This document shows, piece by piece, positions 34,291 to 42,531 of a stretch of 64,000 bases of DNA. How positions within the stretch are numbered: position 1 is the stretch's first letter; the number at the start of each line of letters is the position of its first letter. Source of the DNA: Anaerotignum sp. MSJ-24 (GTDB lineage Bacteria; Bacillota; Clostridia; Lachnospirales; Anaerotignaceae); the NCBI RefSeq assembly GCF_018918145.1, contig NZ_JAHLPX010000005.1, positions 186,001 to 250,000 of the forward strand, written 5' to 3'. A program made the translations under genes and the position numbers. Under the pieces are notes generated by a model, which was not told the DNA's origin, ran no database searches, and worked only from the letters and a program-made list of their open reading frames with translations.

Positions 34291-34350
34291 AGCATTTCCG
34301 CTCCGTTTTATTAAAAATTTGGTTGATTAAAAAAGCAGACATATACTTAA

Positions 34351-34379
34351 ATTATAATACTATTAGGGCATGTAAACAA
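34351..34379 (-). promoter_or_regulatory. promoter of the type IV pilus operon
   Basis: Minus strand TTGTTT (34379-34374), 17-bp spacer, TATAAT (34356-34351), 60 bp upstream of the giant pilin gene and divergent from the recombinase. Confidence 0.7.
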
Positions 34380-34465
34380 CATTTTTTAACAATTTTTTGC
34401 CGAGAAATCTATTAAAGGCAAGTTGTATTAAAAGACGAATTTATACTTTCAAAAAGGGGATTTTG

Positions 34466-35359
34466 ATGAAAAAATATGTTGCGGCCTTATACATGAGGCT
34501 TTCAAAAGATGACGGAAAAATTGAAAGCTCAAGTATTTCAAATCAGAGGAAGATATTGAAAAGATATGCAGAAGAAAACTGTTTTGATATATACAAAGAA
34601 TACATTGATGACGGTTACAGCGGAACAAGCTTCGACAGACCGGCATGGAATAAAATGATAACGGATATAGAGAATGGAAGTATCAATACGGTTATGGTAA
34701 AGGACTTATCGAGGATAGGCAGGGACTACATAATTTCGGGACAATATACGGAAATTTATTTTCCCTCAAAAGGAGTAAGGATAATTGCAGTCAATGACGG
34801 ATATGATTCATTCGGCGGATTTTCTGATATGATACCGTTTAGAAATGTATTAAATGAAATGTATGCAAGAGATATAAGCAGAAAGATAAGAAGTTCGCTC
34901 CACAGCAAAATGCTTGAAGGCAGTTTTATAGGAAATTTTGCACCGTACGGATATAAAAAAGATGAGAACAACAAAAATCATTTAATTATAGATAATGCTT
35001 CGGCAGAAATAGTAAAACGGATTTTTGAATATGCGTATTCGGGCTTAAGACCGACTGAAATTGCAGAAATGCTTAATAAAGAAAATGTACTTACGCCCAA
35101 GGAATACAGAAAATACGGTTTTATAAAAGGATACGTGAAAGATAAGCTTATGTGGAGAGCATCAACCGTGTGTAAAATAATTTCCAATGAGGTATACATA
35201 GGTAGTGTTGTACAGGGAAAATCAAAGAAGGTATCATTCAAAAGTGATGTAATGATACGGAATCCTAAGAATGAGTGGATAAAAAGTGAAAATAGACATG
35301 AAGCGATAATCGATAGAGAGACATTCGAGAAAATATCGGAAGTAAGGAAAAGAAAATAA
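34466..35359 (+). CDS. short serine recombinase of the feoB element
   Basis: A 297-residue site-specific recombinase. The resolvase domain has the nucleophile Ser13 in ALYMRLSKDDG, and MVKDLSRIGRDYI with Arg83 and Arg86. The recombinase domain (about 155-275) has GNFAPYGYKKDE, EIVKRIFEYAYSGLRPTEIAEMLN and WRASTVCKIISNEVYIG. It stops at ETFEKISEVRKRK, just where large serine recombinases begin the zinc-ribbon and coiled-coil parts, which are absent; relatives are usually about 500 residues. The ATG 34466 has AAAAGGGGA 5 nt upstream. The stop lies 4 bp from the right att arm. It is the clear candidate for moving the element. Confidence 0.9.
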   Translation: MKKYVAALYMRLSKDDGKIESSSISNQRKILKRYAEENCFDIYKEYIDDGYSGTSFDRPAWNKMITDIENGSINTVMVKDLSRIGRDYIISGQYTEIYFPSKGVRIIAVNDGYDSFGGFSDMIPFRNVLNEMYARDISRKIRSSLHSKMLEGSFIGNFAPYGYKKDENNKNHLIIDNASAEIVKRIFEYAYSGLRPTEIAEMLNKENVLTPKEYRKYGFIKGYVKDKLMWRASTVCKIISNEVYIGSVVQGKSKKVSFKSDVMIRNPKNEWIKSENRHEAIIDRETFEKISEVRKRK

Positions 35360-35363
35360 ATAA

Positions 35364-35387
35364 TTCCGCTGACATGTGCATGGGATT
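35364..35387 (+). other. attR junction of the feoB element
   Basis: Element arm TTCCGCTGACA (35364-35374), central TG (35375-35376), then feoB sequence TGCATGGGATT. The arm is the reverse complement of the attL element arm. Confidence 0.88.
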
Positions 35388-36219
35388 CGGGTGCAATGCC
35401 GCCGGAGTAACCGGGTGCAGAATCATTGATTCGGAAAGAGAAAGACTGGTTGCGATAATAACAAACAGCTTTGTTCCCTGTAACGGGAGGTTTCCAATGC
35501 TTATTTCGATAATAACAATGTTCTTTACGGGCTATGCTGTCGGATTTAGGCAGACTGCGGCTTCGGCTGTTATACTCTGTGCATTTATTGTGTTCAGTGT
35601 AGTAATGACGTTTATTGCATCGGGAATACTTACGAGAACGCTATTGAAGGGGACGCCTTCGTCATTTATTCTTGAAATGCCGCCGTATCGAAAGCCGAAA
35701 ATAAAAACCGTTGTGTTGCGGTCGGTAATAGACAGGACAATATTTGTTCTCGGAAGGGCGATAACTGCGGCAGCTCCGGCAGGTATACTCATATGGTTAA
35801 TGGCAAATATCTATATCGGAGATATTACCTTGCTTTCTATGTTATCCGGAGCGTTAGACCCGATAGGGAAAATAATGGGATTGGACGGAGTTGTTTTGAC
35901 TGCATTTATATTGGGATTTCCGGCAAATGAGATAGTTGTGCCGATTATGATAATGGCTTATATGGAGAATGGCGTTATTGTAAATATGTCGAGTTTAGCC
36001 GAGCTTAAGGCGTTGTTAATTTCAAACGGCTGGACATGGATAACTGCGGTAAGTATGATGCTGTTTTCATTAATGCACTGGCCTTGTGCAACAACGCTTA
36101 TGACGATAAAAAAAGAAACCGGAAGTGCAAAATGGACTGTGATTTCGTTAATAATGCCGTTGGCGGCAGGTTTTATAATATGCACTTTATTTTCAAATAT
36201 AGCGAGGTTATTTATATAA
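35377..36219 (+). CDS. feoB: feoB, 3' part (C-terminal 280 codons), separated from its start
   Basis: This part continues FeoB exactly where the 5' part stops: CMGFGCNAAGVTGCRIID, SERERLVAIITNSFVPCNGRFP, then the membrane helices of the pore and gate, ending SNIARLFI. An ATG at 35374 would make an open frame but has no ribosome binding site and lies in the att arm, so separate expression is unlikely. Residues normally essential (CxGFGCN and CNGRFP) are intact and there are no stops, which argues that the fragment has not decayed and that excision or recent insertion keeps it functional. Confidence 0.9.
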   Translation, partial: CMGFGCNAAGVTGCRIIDSERERLVAIITNSFVPCNGRFPMLISIITMFFTGYAVGFRQTAASAVILCAFIVFSVVMTFIASGILTRTLLKGTPSSFILEMPPYRKPKIKTVVLRSVIDRTIFVLGRAITAAAPAGILIWLMANIYIGDITLLSMLSGALDPIGKIMGLDGVVLTAFILGFPANEIVVPIMIMAYMENGVIVNMSSLAELKALLISNGWTWITAVSMMLFSLMHWPCATTLMTIKKETGSAKWTVISLIMPLAAGFIICTLFSNIARLFI

Positions 36220-36221
36220 AA

Positions 36222-36247
36222 ACAGGTCGGAAATTTTTCCGACCTGT
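36222..36247. terminator. bidirectional terminator between feoB and argH
   Basis: ACAGGTCGGAAA (36222-36233) pairs with TTTCCGACCTGT (36236-36247), between two convergent genes. Confidence 0.82.
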
Positions 36248-36256
36248 CAGTTACTT

Positions 36257-37630
36257 TTATTTTGCAAGATATTCCTTGTTTTTCTGAATAAGTGTTTTGA
36301 TGTATTCCGGTGAAGGTCCGCCGACAATGTTTCTTGCCTGAACGCATTTTTCAACGGATATAGCATCATATACCGTTTCATCAAAAACAGGCGATATTGC
36401 TTTGAATTCATCAAGTGATAAATCCTCAAGCGAAGTATTGTTGTTTATGCAGTAAAGCACAAGCTGACCGAGTATTGCATGGGCATCTCTGAAAGGAACG
36501 CCGTGCTTAACAAGCCAGTCTGCCGCATCGGTTGCGTTTGTAAAGCCGCCCTTTGCTGCATTATACATATTATCTGTTTTGAAAACAGCAGTTTTAATCA
36601 TATTTGTGAATACGGGAACACACATCTTAATTGTGTCGATTGCATCGAATACGCCTTCCTTATCCTCCTGCATATCCTTGTTGTATGCAAGCGGAAGTCC
36701 TTTCATAACTGTGAGCATTCCCATAAGGTCGCCGTATACACGGCCTGTCTTTCCGCGGATAAGCTCTGCCATATCGGGATTTTTCTTCTGAGGCATTATG
36801 CTTGAGCCTGTTGAATATGCGTCATCAAGCTCAACAAACTTAAATTCGTGACTGCTCCAGAGAATTATTTCTTCGCAGAAACGGCTTAAGTGCATCATTA
36901 TTATAGAAAGCGTTGAAAGAAGCTCAACACAGAAATCTCTGTCGGATACACCGTCCATGCTGTCGAGAGTTATTGCCGCAAAACCGAGAGTGTCTGCAAC
37001 CATGCTTCTGTCGAGCGGATAAGTTGTTCCGGCAAGAGCGCCTGAACCGAGAGGCATTACGTTTGTTCTCTTGTATGTATCGTCAAGTCTTTCTATATCA
37101 CGCTTGAACATTTCGCAGTAAGCAAGAACATGGTGAGCAAGTGTGACAGGCTGGGCACGCTGAAGATGTGTATAACCGGGCATAATTGTGTTGATGTTTG
37201 CTTCGGCTATATTGTTGAGTGCCTCAATAAGCTCAAGCATAAGCTTTCTGATGTCTGTAATCTGTTCCTTTACATACATTCTTATGTCGAGAGCAACCTG
37301 GTCGTTTCTGCTTCTGCCGGTATGAAGTTTTTTGCCGACATCACCTATTCTTGAAATAAGTATTGTTTCGACATTCATATGAATGTCTTCTGCTTTTTCA
37401 TCAAAAACAACTTTGCCGTTTTCAATATCGTCAAGTATTTCAAGAAGGGTTTTGTGTATAAGTTTTGCGTCTTCAACAGGAATTACGCCCTGTTTTCCGA
37501 GCATATCGACATGTGCCATACTGCCGGTTATATCTTCCTTATACATTCTCTGGTCAAATGAGATTGAAGAATGGAAGTGGTCAGTAAAGCTGTCGGTTGA
37601 TTTTGTAAAACGTCCGCCCCAAAGCTTCAT
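36257..37630 (-). CDS. argH: argininosuccinate lyase
   Basis: A 457-residue cytosolic enzyme that splits argininosuccinate into arginine and fumarate, the last step of arginine synthesis. Signatures: LWGGRFTKSTD, HTGRSRNDQVALD, PGYTHLQRAQPVTLAHH, LGSGALAGTTYPLDR and the fumarase-family GSSIMPQKKNPD loop with the catalytic Ser. It lies 11 bp after argG and is cotranscribed with it. Confidence 0.97.
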   Translation of the reverse strand: MKLWGGRFTKSTDSFTDHFHSSISFDQRMYKEDITGSMAHVDMLGKQGVIPVEDAKLIHKTLLEILDDIENGKVVFDEKAEDIHMNVETILISRIGDVGKKLHTGRSRNDQVALDIRMYVKEQITDIRKLMLELIEALNNIAEANINTIMPGYTHLQRAQPVTLAHHVLAYCEMFKRDIERLDDTYKRTNVMPLGSGALAGTTYPLDRSMVADTLGFAAITLDSMDGVSDRDFCVELLSTLSIIMMHLSRFCEEIILWSSHEFKFVELDDAYSTGSSIMPQKKNPDMAELIRGKTGRVYGDLMGMLTVMKGLPLAYNKDMQEDKEGVFDAIDTIKMCVPVFTNMIKTAVFKTDNMYNAAKGGFTNATDAADWLVKHGVPFRDAHAILGQLVLYCINNNTSLEDLSLDEFKAISPVFDETVYDAISVEKCVQARNIVGGPSPEYIKTLIQKNKEYLAK

Positions 37631-37641
37631 AATGCGACTCC

Positions 37642-38868
37642 TTACTTATTGTTTTTTTCTACGTTCTGTAACATCATTGCACGAACCTTAAGAGGAAGAC
37701 CGAAGAGGTTGATGAAACCGTCAGCATCCTTGTGGTTGTAAAGTTCACCTGTTGTGAAGCTTGCGATTGATTCGTTGTAAAGTGAATAAGGTGATGTTGA
37801 TCCGGCAGGAATGATGTTGCCTTTGTAAAGTTTAAGTTTAACTGTACCTGTTGTTGTTTCGTTTACGCTGTCAAAATATGCTGAAAGAGCTTCACGGAGA
37901 GGTGTGTACCATTCGCCGCTGTAAACAAGCTCTGTGAATTTGTTGCTTGCGATTTCATTGAAAGCCTGAGTTTTCTTGTCGAGTGTAAGATATTCAAGCT
38001 CTCTGTGTGCATACATAAGGATTGATCCGCCGGGAGTTTCGTATACACCTCTTGACTTCATACCTACAACACGGTTTTCGCAGATGTCTTCGATACCGAT
38101 GCCGTTTGCTCCGCCGATTTCGTTAAGCTTTGTAAGAAGTTCAACAGGGCCAACCTTTTCGCCGTTAAGTGTTGTGCAGATACCTTTTTCAAATCCGAGT
38201 GTTACATATGTAGGTTTGTCGGGAGCCTTTTCGGGTGATACACCAAGCTGGAGAAGGTGCTCATAGTTAGGCTCGTTTGCAGGATCTTCAAGCTCAAGAC
38301 CTTCATGGCTTAAGTGCCAGATGTTACGGTCACGGCTGTAGCTGTCACCTTTCTTAACGGGAGCGGGAATTCCTCTGTCTTCAAGATATTTAACTTCTGC
38401 TTCACGAGAATCCATCTTCCATGTATCAAGTCTCCAAGGAGCGATGATTTTAAGATCGGGAGCAAGAGCCTTTATTGTAAGCTCAAAACGAACTTGGTCG
38501 TTTCCTTTTCCTGTTGCACCGTGGCAGATAGCTGTTGCGCCTTCCTTACGAGCGATTTCAACAAGTCTTTTTGCGATGATGGGTCTTGCCATTGATGTAC
38601 CGAGAAGATATTTTCCTTCGTAAACAGCGTTAGCCTTTACACAAGGGAAAATAGCGTCTGTAATAAATTCTTCTGTAAGATCCTCAAGATAAAGCTTGCT
38701 TGCACCTGTTTTAAGTGCTCTTTCTTCAAGACCTTCTGTTTCTGAGCCCTGTCCTACGTTTGCACATACGGCAATAACCTCAGCATCGTTGTAGTTTTCT
38801 TTTAACCAAGGGATGATAACTGTTGTATCAAGTCCGCCTGAATAAGCAAGTACGATTTTTTCTTTCAT
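37642..38868 (-). CDS. argG: argininosuccinate synthase
   Basis: A 408-residue enzyme that joins citrulline and aspartate with ATP. The N-terminal PPi-loop is [29 protein letters not shown] and [20 protein letters not shown] are also diagnostic. First gene of an argGH operon with a promoter at 38925-38953 and an ARG-box-like site just upstream, so repression by ArgR is likely. Confidence 0.97.
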   Translation of the reverse strand: MKEKIVLAYSGGLDTTVIIPWLKENYNDAEVIAVCANVGQGSETEGLEERALKTGASKLYLEDLTEEFITDAIFPCVKANAVYEGKYLLGTSMARPIIAKRLVEIARKEGATAICHGATGKGNDQVRFELTIKALAPDLKIIAPWRLDTWKMDSREAEVKYLEDRGIPAPVKKGDSYSRDRNIWHLSHEGLELEDPANEPNYEHLLQLGVSPEKAPDKPTYVTLGFEKGICTTLNGEKVGPVELLTKLNEIGGANGIGIEDICENRVVGMKSRGVYETPGGSILMYAHRELEYLTLDKKTQAFNEIASNKFTELVYSGEWYTPLREALSAYFDSVNETTTGTVKLKLYKGNIIPAGSTSPYSLYNESIASFTTGELYNHKDADGFINLFGLPLKVRAMMLQNVEKNNK

Positions 38869-38924
38869 AATTATTCAAACCTCCGATTTATAATAAATTT
38901 TATATATGTTTTTCAATATAAAGA

Positions 38925-38953
38925 AGTATACATTGATGTTGTGAAAATTGCAA
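38925..38953 (-). promoter_or_regulatory. promoter of argGH
   Basis: Minus strand TTGCAA (38953-38948), 17-bp spacer, TATACT (38930-38925). Confidence 0.8.
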
Positions 38954-38981
38954 CAACTTAATCCAAAAATAATTAAAAACG

Positions 38982-38995
38982 TGAATATTTATGCA
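38982..38995. promoter_or_regulatory. ARG box (ArgR operator)
   Basis: TGAATATTTATGCA matches the ArgR half-site consensus TGNATWWWWATNCA at every defined position. It lies about 30 bp upstream of the argGH -35 box. The surrounding 38880-39150 stretch holds no gene. Confidence 0.7.
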
Positions 38996-39104
38996 GTACA
39001 AACAAATTTTAATACATGATTGTGCATAATAAGTTGCTTTTTGGTATTTTTAGTGCTATTTCTGACAAAATATACAATTAAAATATACTATACCAATAAT
39101 AGTG

Positions 39105-39134
39105 TTGCAATAATATATAAAAAGATGATATAAT
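39105..39134 (+). promoter_or_regulatory. promoter of the FMN-binding protein gene
   Basis: TTGCAA (39105-39110), 18-bp spacer, TATAAT (39129-39134). Confidence 0.65.
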
Positions 39135-39171
39135 ATGTCAGAGGAAGATATTAATGTTGGGGGAGTTTTAT

Positions 39172-39585
39172 ATGGCAAGCTTTTATAGAAATGAAAATTT
39201 AAAAAAATGTTTGTTGATTGTCTTATGGGGAGTTACTCTCTTTGCAATCGGTTTCGGCATCCAGTTTTACCGAGGACTCGGTCAGAAATTTGATGCTGTT
39301 CAGAATATTCCCATAAACGAAGTTAAGCTTGATACTGTTGCAGACGGTACATATGAAGGAGAATATACATTTGAAACCATAAGTGCCAAGGTTACTGTAA
39401 TAGTAAAAGACAATGAGATTAAGAAAATAACTCTTGATGAATTTGAAACAGATAAGGGTGAGGCTGCTGCCGATATAGTAGACACCATTGTTTCGGATCA
39501 GAGCGTTATGGTTGATGATGTTACAAAGGCAACCGATTCCAGCCGAGTTATAAAGCTTGCTGTGCTTAATGCTCTCGGCCAGTAA
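39172..39585 (+). CDS. membrane-anchored FMN-binding domain protein
   Basis: A 137-residue protein with one N-terminal membrane helix (CLLIVLWGVTLFAIGFGIQFY, about 13-33) and an extracellular FMN_bind domain: DGTYEGEYTFETISAKVTVIVKDNEI at the start and VDDVTKATDSSRVIKLAVLNAL at the end. FMN is usually bound covalently through the Thr of a (S/T)GAT motif in such proteins; the equivalent here reads TKATDSS, so binding should be tested. ATG 39172 is preferred because GGGGGAG lies before it. Single-gene unit. Confidence 0.82.
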   Translation: MASFYRNENLKKCLLIVLWGVTLFAIGFGIQFYRGLGQKFDAVQNIPINEVKLDTVADGTYEGEYTFETISAKVTVIVKDNEIKKITLDEFETDKGEAAADIVDTIVSDQSVMVDDVTKATDSSRVIKLAVLNALGQ

Positions 39586-39604
39586 TTTAATATTAAAAAA
39601 ATAA

Positions 39605-39630
39605 AGGGCCGCCTTTGGTGGCCCTATTTT
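39605..39630 (+). terminator. terminator of the FMN-binding protein gene
   Basis: AGGGCC (39605-39610) pairs with GGCCCT (39620-39625), extended by an inner GCC/GGT stem, followed by TTTT. Confidence 0.82.
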
Positions 39631-39640
39631 GGTGAATAAA

Positions 39641-41404
39641 ATGGAAAAATGGTTTATAGCAAATAAAAAAGCGGATTTTGATGCAATAGGAAAACACTTT
39701 GGTATTTCTCCTATATTGGCAAGAATAATAACGAACAGAGGAATAATAGGCGAAAAAAATATACATGAATATTTATTCGGTACAATAAATAACCTTTACT
39801 CACCGTATCTAATGAAGGACATGGAAAAGGGCATAAATATTCTTGTGAACGGAATAAATGAAAACAAAAAAATAAGGGTAGTGCAGGACTATGATGTTGA
39901 CGGCTGTATGTCCGGTTACATACTTGTTACGGCATTGAAAAGATGCGGAGCTGATGCGGATTATGATGTTCCGGACAGAAAAAGCGAAGGCTACGGAATT
40001 AATGAAAGAATAATAAGAAACGCAAAGGCTGACGGTGTTGATATACTTCTTACCTGTGATAACGGCATAGCCGCAATAAATGAGGTTAAGCTTGCAAAAC
40101 AGCTTGGACTTACGGTTATTGTAAGTGATCACCACGAAGTGCAGTATGAGCATACGGAAAACGGTCCGAATTATATAATTCCGGAGGCAGATGCGGTTAT
40201 AGATATAAAAAGACCGGACTGCGATTATCCGTTTAAACAGCTTTGCGGTGCCGGAATTGCCTATAAAATAGCCGAATGTCTTTATGAAAAATTCGGAATC
40301 GCTAAAGGTGAGCTTTATAAGCTTATGCAGTTTGCAGCAGTTGCAACGGTGTGTGATATTGTTGATTTAACGGGTGAAAACAGAATAATTACCAGAGAAG
40401 GCATGAAGATACTTGATAAGACCGAAAATTTCGGAATGAGAGCTTTGCTCGACAGATGTCTTAAGCCCGGAGAAAAAATTTCGGTCGGAAGAATAGGCTT
40501 CTTCATAGGACCGGTAATAAATGCCGGAGGCAGAATGTCAACTTCTATACTGGCAATGCATCTGTTCTTCAGCAAAAGCAGAGACGAGGCAGAAAATATA
40601 CTTGATGAACTTATTACATATAATAATGAAAGAAAAAAAGCAACAGAGGACGCTGTAGGGAAAATTGTATCGGAGCTTGGCGACGATGCCGAAAATTCAA
40701 ATGTTATAATAAAGTATATTCCCGACTGTCACGAAAGCGTTGCCGGAATAGCGGCAGGACGAGTTAAGGATATTTACCACAGACCTGTTATAGTACTGAC
40801 GGACAGCAGTGACGAAAACAGCATAAAAGGCTCGGCAAGAAGCGTTGAGGGCTTTGATATATTTGAAAGAATAATGACCTGTCGTGATCTGCTTTCCAGA
40901 TTCGGAGGACATCCTATGGCGGCAGGGCTTACGCTCGAAAAGAAAAATTTCGATGAATTTGTAAGAAGAATGAATGAACCGGGCTGGCCCGAGGGTGCTG
41001 ATAAATTTAAAAGAATAGTAATAGATGCGGCTGTTCCGTTTTCAAAAATCAACAGTAATTTAGTTAATGAAACGGCACTTATAGAGCCATGCGGAAAGGC
41101 AAATACAAAGCCTGTTTTTGCGGCTAAAAATGTTTCGATACGAAGGGCAATGATATTGGGAAAAAACAAAAATGTTCTTAAGCTGTATCTTGACGACGGA
41201 ACAACGGAGCTTGAAGCTATATGGTTCGGCGATGTTGATAAGGTTGTTGAAAATATAAAAGCCAAATACGGTGACAAACAGGTGTCAAATATGTTTGCCG
41301 GAAAAGAAAACAATGTATACACTGACATTATTTATGTACCAAAGATAAATAAATATAATGGGTTTGAGCGAATACAGCTTGATATAACGTCATTCCGGTG
41401 GTAA
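39641..41404 (+). CDS. recJ: single-stranded-DNA exonuclease RecJ
   Basis: A 587-residue DHH-family nuclease used in recombination and mismatch repair. The DHH domain has VQDYDVDGCMSGYI, TCDNGIAA and VSDHHEVQ; the DHHA1 domain has SRFGGHPMAAGLTL with the GGH motif; a C-terminal OB-fold follows. ATG 39641 follows GGTGA; an in-frame TTG at 39629 is within the terminator. Probably read together with apt, although 50 bp separate them. Confidence 0.93.
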   Translation: MEKWFIANKKADFDAIGKHFGISPILARIITNRGIIGEKNIHEYLFGTINNLYSPYLMKDMEKGINILVNGINENKKIRVVQDYDVDGCMSGYILVTALKRCGADADYDVPDRKSEGYGINERIIRNAKADGVDILLTCDNGIAAINEVKLAKQLGLTVIVSDHHEVQYEHTENGPNYIIPEADAVIDIKRPDCDYPFKQLCGAGIAYKIAECLYEKFGIAKGELYKLMQFAAVATVCDIVDLTGENRIITREGMKILDKTENFGMRALLDRCLKPGEKISVGRIGFFIGPVINAGGRMSTSILAMHLFFSKSRDEAENILDELITYNNERKKATEDAVGKIVSELGDDAENSNVIIKYIPDCHESVAGIAAGRVKDIYHRPVIVLTDSSDENSIKGSARSVEGFDIFERIMTCRDLLSRFGGHPMAAGLTLEKKNFDEFVRRMNEPGWPEGADKFKRIVIDAAVPFSKINSNLVNETALIEPCGKANTKPVFAAKNVSIRRAMILGKNKNVLKLYLDDGTTELEAIWFGDVDKVVENIKAKYGDKQVSNMFAGKENNVYTDIIYVPKINKYNGFERIQLDITSFRW

Positions 41405-41457
41405 AATAAAAATGTTGTTTATAAATAAATTCACTCGGCTATTGAGGAGGAATAATA

Positions 41458-41970
41458 ATGGATTTAAAAGATACCATAAGAAGCATTAAGGATTTTCCGG
41501 AAAAGGGTATTATTTTCAGAGATATAACTACACTTCTTAAAGACGGAAATGCTTTAAGACAGGCAGTTGACGAAATGGCAGATGCTCTTTCTGATGTTGA
41601 TTATGATATTGTGGTAGCACCGGAATCAAGAGGATTTATATTCGGTATGCCTATTGCTTATAATAAATGCAAAGGCTTTGTGCCTATAAGAAAGAAAGGC
41701 AAGCTTCCTGCCGAAACAGTAAGCAAGGAATATGCTCTTGAATATGGCACAGCAACAATCGAAATGCACGTTGATGCACTTCAGAAGGGACAGAAGGTAG
41801 TTATCCTTGATGACCTTCTTGCAACAGGCGGAACAGCAAAGGCTATGATCGAGCTTGTTGAGTCGGTAGGAGCAGAGGTTGCAGGTCTTTGTTTCCTTAT
41901 TGAGCTTGAAGACCTTAAGGGCAGAGATGTACTTAAAGGCTACAACGTAAAGAGTATACTTAAATATTAA
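41458..41970 (+). CDS. apt: adenine phosphoribosyltransferase
   Basis: A 170-residue purine salvage enzyme that turns adenine and PRPP into AMP. It opens DLKDTIRSIKDFPEKGIIFRDITTLLKDG, the standard Apt start, and has the PRPP loop VVILDDLLATGGTAKAM and APESRGFIFG. Full length for the family. AGGAGGAATAAT precedes the ATG. Confidence 0.97.
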   Translation: MDLKDTIRSIKDFPEKGIIFRDITTLLKDGNALRQAVDEMADALSDVDYDIVVAPESRGFIFGMPIAYNKCKGFVPIRKKGKLPAETVSKEYALEYGTATIEMHVDALQKGQKVVILDDLLATGGTAKAMIELVESVGAEVAGLCFLIELEDLKGRDVLKGYNVKSILKY

Positions 41971-41977
41971 AAAATGC

Positions 41978-42006
41978 TTGCTTTTCGGGAAAGTATCTGA
42001 TATAAT
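41978..42006 (+). promoter_or_regulatory. promoter of rplS
   Basis: TTGCTT (41978-41983), 17-bp spacer, TATAAT (42001-42006). Confidence 0.82.
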
Positions 42007-42011
42007 AGCAA

Positions 42012-42110
42012 ATGCGTTTGACCTGAAAAGGTCTTGTTGGTTATTACCGGTGCTCCGCTGTTACGAAAATAAGTAGTATTTATGAACACCGTTGGAAGGA
42101 AGGAGGAACG
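42012..42110 (+). promoter_or_regulatory. rplS 5' leader, probable L19 leader RNA
   Basis: About 100 nt lie between the promoter and rplS. They hold GACC-TGAAAA-GGTC and a longer pairing of ACCGGTG with CACCGTT. Firmicutes have a known L19 leader RNA at this position. The match here is by place and structure, not by checked consensus. Confidence 0.5.
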
Positions 42111-42113
42111 AAA

Positions 42114-42461
42114 ATGAACGAATTAATCAGACAGATCGAAGCTGAACAGCTTAAGAGCGACATTCCTCAGTTCAATGTTGGTGACACAGTACGTGTTTAT
42201 GCCAAGGTTGTAGAGGGTTCAAAAGAAAGAATCCAGATGTTTGAAGGCGTTGTTATTAAAAAACAGAACGGCGGCGTAAGAGAAAACTTCACAGTAAGAA
42301 GAATTGCATCAGGCGTTGGTGTTGAAAAGACATGGCCTGTACATTCACCCAGAATTGACCATATCGAAGTTGTAAAACGTGGTATTGTCAGAAGAGCTAA
42401 ACTTTACTACTTAAGAGACAGAGTTGGTAAAGCAGCTAAAGTTAAAGAAGCAATCAGATAA
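42114..42461 (+). CDS. rplS: 50S ribosomal protein L19
   Basis: A 115-residue ribosomal protein at the 30S-50S interface. It has [60 protein letters not shown] and the basic end [23 protein letters not shown] terminator follows and the lepB and rbgA genes come next, a common order in Firmicutes. Confidence 0.98.
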   Translation: MNELIRQIEAEQLKSDIPQFNVGDTVRVYAKVVEGSKERIQMFEGVVIKKQNGGVRENFTVRRIASGVGVEKTWPVHSPRIDHIEVVKRGIVRRAKLYYLRDRVGKAAKVKEAIR

Positions 42462-42467
42462 TTTTTT

Positions 42468-42497
42468 ACAGCGTGCAGATTTTCTGCACGCTGTTTT
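42468..42497 (+). terminator. rplS terminator
   Basis: CAGCGTGCAG (42469-42478) pairs with CTGCACGCTG (42484-42493), then TTTT in part. Confidence 0.88.
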
Positions 42498-42531
42498 CAC
42501 AGTTGCGTAATTTTGTTTCGGAGGTAGCTTT

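Larger units (their letters stand above)
18629..35376. mobile_element. 16.7-kb serine-recombinase element inserted in feoB, carrying a type IV pilus operon
   Basis: The element is bounded by attL and attR, which share CATGTG and have the central dinucleotide TG. Its ends are 11-bp inverted repeats. Removing exactly 16,748 bp joins feoB codon ATG (18626-18628) to TGC (35377-35379) and restores a FeoB of about 680 residues in frame. Contents, left to right: a hairpin array; minus-strand pilO-, pilN- and pilM-like genes, pilD, pilA, pilC, pilT, pilB, four pilin-like genes; a divergent promoter region; and a serine recombinase that reads toward the right end. No replication, conjugation or phage structural genes are seen, so it is not an ordinary ICE or prophage. 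Whether it still moves is inference. Confidence 0.88.

Noticed and set aside
18629-35376. The element as a prophage or conjugative element
   Set aside because: No capsid, terminase, lysis, relaxase, coupling protein or replication genes are present; only pilus genes and one recombinase.
35374-36219. An independent small membrane protein starting at ATG 35374
   Set aside because: There is no ribosome binding site, the ATG lies in the att arm, and the protein is exactly the C-terminal FeoB continuation.
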